DNA from: an uncultured Cellvibrio sp.
Lineage (GTDB): Bacteria > Pseudomonadota > Gammaproteobacteria > Pseudomonadales > Cellvibrionaceae
Length of the DNA stretch: 64,000 nucleotides
Direction of reading: 5' to 3'
Assembly (NCBI GenBank): GCA_937958105.1
Contig: CALFXJ010000061.1
Coordinates: 62,001-126,000 of the forward strand
Shown: one piece after another, positions 60,913-64,000 of the stretch
Numbering within the stretch: the first letter of the stretch is position 1
How the letters are laid out: the number at the start of each line of letters is the position of its first letter
Notes under the pieces: model-generated
What the model was told of the DNA's origin: nothing
What the model saw: the letters and a program-made list of their open reading frames with translations, nothing else
Database searches by the model: none
Translations under genes and position numbers: made by a program

Positions 60913-61788
60913 TTACTGCACGGTAGGGGCGTCTTCAATGGCTGCCGGATCAGCCTCCAGCGCACTCAGCCGCAGGTTTTCAAAATCATTTACGCGGATA
61001 ACGGTACGCAGCTCCTTAATGTATATATCGCCGCGACCGGAATATCTGCCTAAGCCTTTTATCAGCTCGGTTCCTGTCAATGCTCCGTCCTGTGCACGGA
61101 GGGCGGCGCGTAGCTGACGGAATTCGCGGTAGGCGTTGTGGGTATTGATATTGCGGTAGTAAGCATCCACTGATGCTTCCACGCTTTCGAATTTGCGTAC
61201 TTCATGAGTGGCGTTAGGTGGGCGGCGTTCCGGCACGAGACCGCAGCCGGGGGTGTAGCACCATTGGCCGAAAAGATTGTGCGCTTCTATGGCAAAACGG
61301 GATGTGCCCCAGCCTGATTCTATAGCGGCCTGGGCGAGTACCATGGAGCTTGGAATAATATCCGCGCGCAGCAACAGAATTTCGATGGCTCGTGCTGTTT
61401 CCGGATAGGTTTCGTGCCGCACGTGATAGCGCTCGCGCAGTTGTTCCAGGTGGTCCAGCTGTTCTTCTGTGAGTGGCTCCCCCCGCGCCAGTTGCTCTTT
61501 CATGACAGAGAGCAGGTCGCGATTCTTCAGGATAAAATTATTTTTCTGTTCGATCATCGGCAGCAACAAATCCACGAAAGCTTTCTTGCGCTCCGGTGTC
61601 TGTTCAATGCTGACAAAGTCCGGGAGAGGAGTGCTGCTGATAAGGTCTGTGATCTCAGGTTCTTCTGGTGGTGTGGGAATTTCCTGCTGCGGTGGTGCAC
61701 AGTGGGCGAGAACAAGGATCAGCACCAGGGTGCCTATGGCGTAGCCAAGCAGGGCAAGGCCCAGCAGCCAGGAGGATGTTTTCTGCAT
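60913..61788 (-). CDS. bax: Bax-like N-acetylglucosaminidase domain protein
   Basis: 291 residues from the ATG at 61788; a TTG at 61803 is less likely. A membrane anchor or signal (about 8-30) precedes a linker and a glucosaminidase domain (about 120-270). The catalytic glutamate is E157 in QAAIESGWGTSRFA, and HNLFGQWCY, SVDAYYRNINTHNAY and LIKGLGRYSGRGDIYIKELR are family landmarks. It probably cleaves peptidoglycan glycan strands in the periplasm. Its 3' end has a degenerate copy beyond the REP pair. Confidence 0.9.
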   Translation of the reverse strand: MQKTSSWLLGLALLGYAIGTLVLILVLAHCAPPQQEIPTPPEEPEITDLISSTPLPDFVSIEQTPERKKAFVDLLLPMIEQKNNFILKNRDLLSVMKEQLARGEPLTEEQLDHLEQLRERYHVRHETYPETARAIEILLLRADIIPSSMVLAQAAIESGWGTSRFAIEAHNLFGQWCYTPGCGLVPERRPPNATHEVRKFESVEASVDAYYRNINTHNAYREFRQLRAALRAQDGALTGTELIKGLGRYSGRGDIYIKELRTVIRVNDFENLRLSALEADPAAIEDAPTVQ

Positions 61789-61859
61789 GGTTGGCGAACT
61801 CAAAAAACCGGCAACGTTAAAAGAATATTAGTTCAAAATCAGTGTCACGCCTCGCAGAC

Positions 61860-62531
61860 CTATAGATCCATTTGTTTGCGTAAGGCTTCAAGACGTTGTT
61901 GGTTTTCTTCGCGCGAAAGAGGGGTCTCGATAGTTTCTGGCAATGCCGGTGCATCCGGTAAAGGCAGCTCGACTCCGTTCATCACTTTTTCACACAGCCG
62001 CAGGTAATGACGCTCGAACACGGGGAATGCGATTTTCTCGCTGTTGTTGGCCAGGAAAAACCAGTCACTGGCTAGGCCGGCGTGGTACACGGCGGGATGG
62101 CTCCAGCGCCAGGCAGATTTGGGGCTGGATGCACGGCAGGCTTCCACATAGGCAGTATGCGCATCGGGTAATCCGAAGCTTTCAGGATCGCCCTGACAAG
62201 CGCGAATCATGCGATTAAGCGTAGGAAGGTATTCTGACTCTTCGATCACTTTGCGCGCGCCGCGCAATATGGTCTGGGGTTCGAATTGCACCAGACTTTC
62301 CAGCCACAGTTTTTTAATCTGCGACAGCACGCCCTCATCGTTGTAGGCCTTGTAGTACTGATTGTGATAATTGATGCGGAACAAGGCAAAAACTTCGTTC
62401 AGAGCATCAATATGTGCATCGGTGGGCCGTGGACGCTGCGCCTCAGTTGGCCCAGCTTCTGTCGGTGAGGTCTTCGACAAGGCTGCGATCTCTTGTGCTG
62501 CGCGTTGAAGTAGCGTGTTGCTGTCCTGCAT
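61860..62531 (-). CDS. Replication protein P-like helicase-loader candidate
   Basis: 223 residues. The middle (about 42-115; LNEVFALFRINYHNQYYKAY, then LPTLNRMIRACQG) resembles the lambda P / phage replication-protein-P type of domain, in which a small helical region ends in a conserved Cys. A Pro/Ala-rich N-terminus and charged C-terminus are not conserved. Its first 89 bases overlap the upstream DnaT-domain gene in another frame, so the two are translationally linked. The inferred role is loading or remodelling the DnaB helicase; this rests on weak similarity and gene pairing. Confidence 0.55.
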   Translation of the reverse strand: MQDSNTLLQRAAQEIAALSKTSPTEAGPTEAQRPRPTDAHIDALNEVFALFRINYHNQYYKAYNDEGVLSQIKKLWLESLVQFEPQTILRGARKVIEESEYLPTLNRMIRACQGDPESFGLPDAHTAYVEACRASSPKSAWRWSHPAVYHAGLASDWFFLANNSEKIAFPVFERHYLRLCEKVMNGVELPLPDAPALPETIETPLSREENQQRLEALRKQMDL

Positions 62532-63582
62532 GGGTGATAACCTGTTGCGAATTAACGGTGTTCAGGGCGTGTTGTCTGGCCCAGTGATACTTAACGTGTT
62601 GTAGGAATTTGGTGTTCCACGAGCTGTGGACCTGATTGCTCTCGCGCCAGAACAATAGAAATTCCGGCACCTGACGTCTGGCAAATTCCAGATCGATATT
62701 GGCCAGACGCAATACATCATAAACATCCGCCCCCGGCTGCCAGTTCTCCGGAATACGGCGAGGCTCGCTGTCGTGCTCAAGGGCAGAGTTATAGCGCACC
62801 CACTGGCGTTTGACGTGCTGGATAAACTTACTGTTCCAGGTGCGGCTTACTTCGCCTCGCTCCTGCCAGTAGAGCACAAATTCCGGGATGGCATCCTCGA
62901 CAAATGCACGACTGATATTGGCGTGTTTGACCAGGACTTCAAGGGCATCCCGGCTTGGGCGCCACTGGCTGTGCATGGCCACCTCGAGATCCCGGCGGAG
63001 GAAATCGGCTTCGCTGTCACGTTGCTGACGAGCCAGGCCGGTCTGGTATTCACGCCATTGGTGCAGCACGTGTTTCAGAAATTTGGCGCCCCAGGAATGA
63101 CTGATCTCGCCCCGCTCACGCCAGTAAGTAATAAATTCCGGAATCTGCTGACGGGTAAATGACTCGGGGATGTTGTGTTCGGCTACCCGTCGCAGGAGTT
63201 CCTGATCCGGCTGCCAATTGGGTGCGATACGGTTGGCGCTGGCGATAGGGGGCGTGGCCGGGGCGGCTTGCACGACGGCGGTGTCCATCTCCCCGTCGTT
63301 AAAAGCCAGTCGCAGACAGCGGCTGCTGGTAAAGGGCGGCGAATCCAGCAGGATAATGCCTTTATCTTTGAGGTTCTTGCTGATGCGCTGGATGTCGTAC
63401 TCATTCCAGAACGGCATCAACCGGCCGACCAGTGCCTCATCCAGTTCCAGCCAGCCTCCAGGAGCCTTAAGGTAAGTGGCCACTTCGCTCAGCAGTGAGA
63501 GCATGCATGCTTCTTCAAGGCCAATGGTAGCGGCCAGAGAGGGAGAAATCAGCAGCGGTTTTTCGGGGATCAGGGATGACAT
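62443..63582 (-). CDS. Protein with three tandem DnaT-like ssDNA-binding domains
   Basis: 379 residues. The N-terminal part (about 10-95) looks like a winged helix (EEACMLSLLSEVATYL, then GGWLELDEAL). Three DnaT-type domains follow at about 119-180, 203-265 and 277-338. Each has W-x-P, an NI/ANI segment, a core of the type IPEFxxYWxERGE, and SWxxKFxxHVxxxW. E. coli DnaT has one such domain, which binds ssDNA and works with PriA/PriB/DnaC in replication restart. The C-terminal 40 residues are polar. It overlaps the lambda-P-like gene by 89 bases, suggesting a chromosomal helicase-loading module. Confidence 0.85.
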   Translation of the reverse strand: MSSLIPEKPLLISPSLAATIGLEEACMLSLLSEVATYLKAPGGWLELDEALVGRLMPFWNEYDIQRISKNLKDKGIILLDSPPFTSSRCLRLAFNDGEMDTAVVQAAPATPPIASANRIAPNWQPDQELLRRVAEHNIPESFTRQQIPEFITYWRERGEISHSWGAKFLKHVLHQWREYQTGLARQQRDSEADFLRRDLEVAMHSQWRPSRDALEVLVKHANISRAFVEDAIPEFVLYWQERGEVSRTWNSKFIQHVKRQWVRYNSALEHDSEPRRIPENWQPGADVYDVLRLANIDLEFARRQVPEFLLFWRESNQVHSSWNTKFLQHVKYHWARQHALNTVNSQQVITHAGQQHATSTRSTRDRSLVEDLTDRSWAN

Positions 63583-63873
63583 AGCGGCACTTTAGCACTG
63601 ATGGCCTGTGGACTGAACAGGAGCGGGATTGTAGTCGATTCTCCCTTGGACCGCTTTGCATCGCGACAGTCAATATTCCGTCAATTTCTGGGTGGACACT
63701 CTGGAAAACAGCAGGCCGTCAGGATTTGTGACGCTGAAAATGTGACTTTTTGCACCTTCCATATCCCGACCCAGCGCATTTTCCGTTATATTCACCGACT
63801 TTATTCAACAACACGGACCTGCCTGCTGGCAGAGTGTTGTCCGGGACTGACCACACTTGGGGATCTTCACCAC
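63583..63873. other. Divergent region between DnaT-type gene and TonB-dependent receptor
   Basis: About 290 bases without a gene. TATATT at about 63787-63792 could be a -10 box for the receptor. A hairpin in the receptor leader is listed separately. No clear -35 box or ribosomal or riboswitch consensus is seen. Confidence 0.4.
63808..63840 (+). promoter_or_regulatory. Leader hairpin of the TonB-dependent receptor
   Basis: ACAACAC (63808-63814) pairs with GTGTTGT (63834-63840), with an inner CTGCC-TGCT-GGCAG stem (63819-63832). It ends 33 bases before the ATG. It may be a translation or stability element; it lacks the conserved boxes of a cobalamin riboswitch. Confidence 0.4.
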
Positions 63874-64000
63874 ATGATAACTACACGTTTGCCATCTCGT
63901 TTCCGTCTTCATCCACTGTGCTGCCTGCTCGGTATACTGCCGTCTCTTGCCCTGGCTGACACAGCTGCGCCACGACTGGAGGAGGTCATCGTTACCGCCT
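63874..64000 (+). CDS. TonB-dependent receptor, N-terminal fragment
   Basis: 42 codons from the ATG at 63874 to the window edge. A signal peptide (about 1-28, LLGILPSLALA) is followed by a TonB box EEVIVTA at 36-42, the same arrangement as in the receptor at 6308-9016. The plug and barrel lie outside the window, so the substrate is unknown. Confidence 0.82.
   Translation, partial: MITTRLPSRFRLHPLCCLLGILPSLALADTAAPRLEEVIVTA

Noticed and set aside
63583..63873. Cobalamin riboswitch before the second TonB-dependent receptor
   Set aside because: The hairpin lacks the conserved B12-box sequence and the multi-stem core, and the leader is too short.
1..64000. CRISPR arrays, insertion sequences, prophage integrases, tRNA and rRNA genes
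   Set aside because: No regularly spaced repeats, transposase or integrase frames, or cloverleaf-forming sequences with CCA-type ends were found. The only clear repeat is the REP pair at 60774-60885.

Overview
The window reads as chromosome of a moderately GC-rich gammaproteobacterium. The housekeeping blocks follow a Pseudomonas/Cellvibrionaceae order: priA-ftsN-hslV-hslU-DUF971, rpmE-nuclease, ponA/pilMNOPQ-aroK-aroB-damX-gltB-gltD-hemE, and glnE-ilvE-waaF-waaG. The start of the window adds a galactan/pectin-side-chain utilisation locus of the kind typical of saprophytic polysaccharide degraders. Cellvibrio or a close relative is the best guess; this is inferred from gene content and order, not from a database match.

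Layout. 1-826: the start of a TauE/SafE permease (minus) and a small DUF805 membrane protein preceded by two perfect palindromes. 1092-9016: a galactan locus with a secreted GH53 endo-galactanase carrying a ricin-type lectin domain (plus) and, on the minus strand, a TonB-dependent receptor, a second GH53 and a GH2 lipoprotein beta-galactosidase. 9444-22305: glnE, ilvE, then lipopolysaccharide core and export genes (waaF, waaP, waaG, waaL, a GT4 enzyme, msbA, hldE). 22447-33010: a DUF4136 lipoprotein, uppP, DUF971-hslUV with a heat-shock-type promoter, ftsN, priA, rpmE, a thermonuclease-like gene and PBP1A. 33165-48755: pilMNOPQ, aroKB, damX, gltBD and hemE. 48878-56002: a degenerate HD-GYP protein, a cold-shock protein, psd, a DUF2817 peptidase, a GNAT-C39 fusion, a YgjP-like metallopeptidase, DUF2750 and an unknown protein. 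56305-64000: a LEA14-like lipoprotein behind a perfect CRP-type site, parC, a PilZ protein, a polysaccharide deacetylase, a REP-like inverted repeat, a Bax-like glucosaminidase, a lambda-P-like and a triple-DnaT-domain replication pair, and the start of another TonB-dependent receptor.

How the genes work together. The galactan genes form a plausible pathway: secreted GH53 cuts the chain, the receptor imports oligomers, and the second GH53 and the lipoprotein GH2 trim them. waaF to hldE supply heptose, build and modify the LPS core, and flip lipid A-core. uppP, ponA, ftsN, damX and bax serve the cell wall and division. pilMNOPQ encodes the type IV pilus alignment complex and secretin.

I found no integrase, insertion sequence, CRISPR array, rRNA or tRNA gene, and no obvious new defence or biosynthetic system. 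The points most worth checking are: the strong terminator embedded in the 5' end of the nuclease gene; the sharp codon-usage switch at a domain boundary in gltB; the REP pair with a degenerate copy of the bax 3' end; the three-DnaT-domain/lambda-P-like pair; the GNAT-C39 fusion in a run of predicted peptidases; and several regulatory sites (sigma-32, CRP, and an operator in the receptor promoter).
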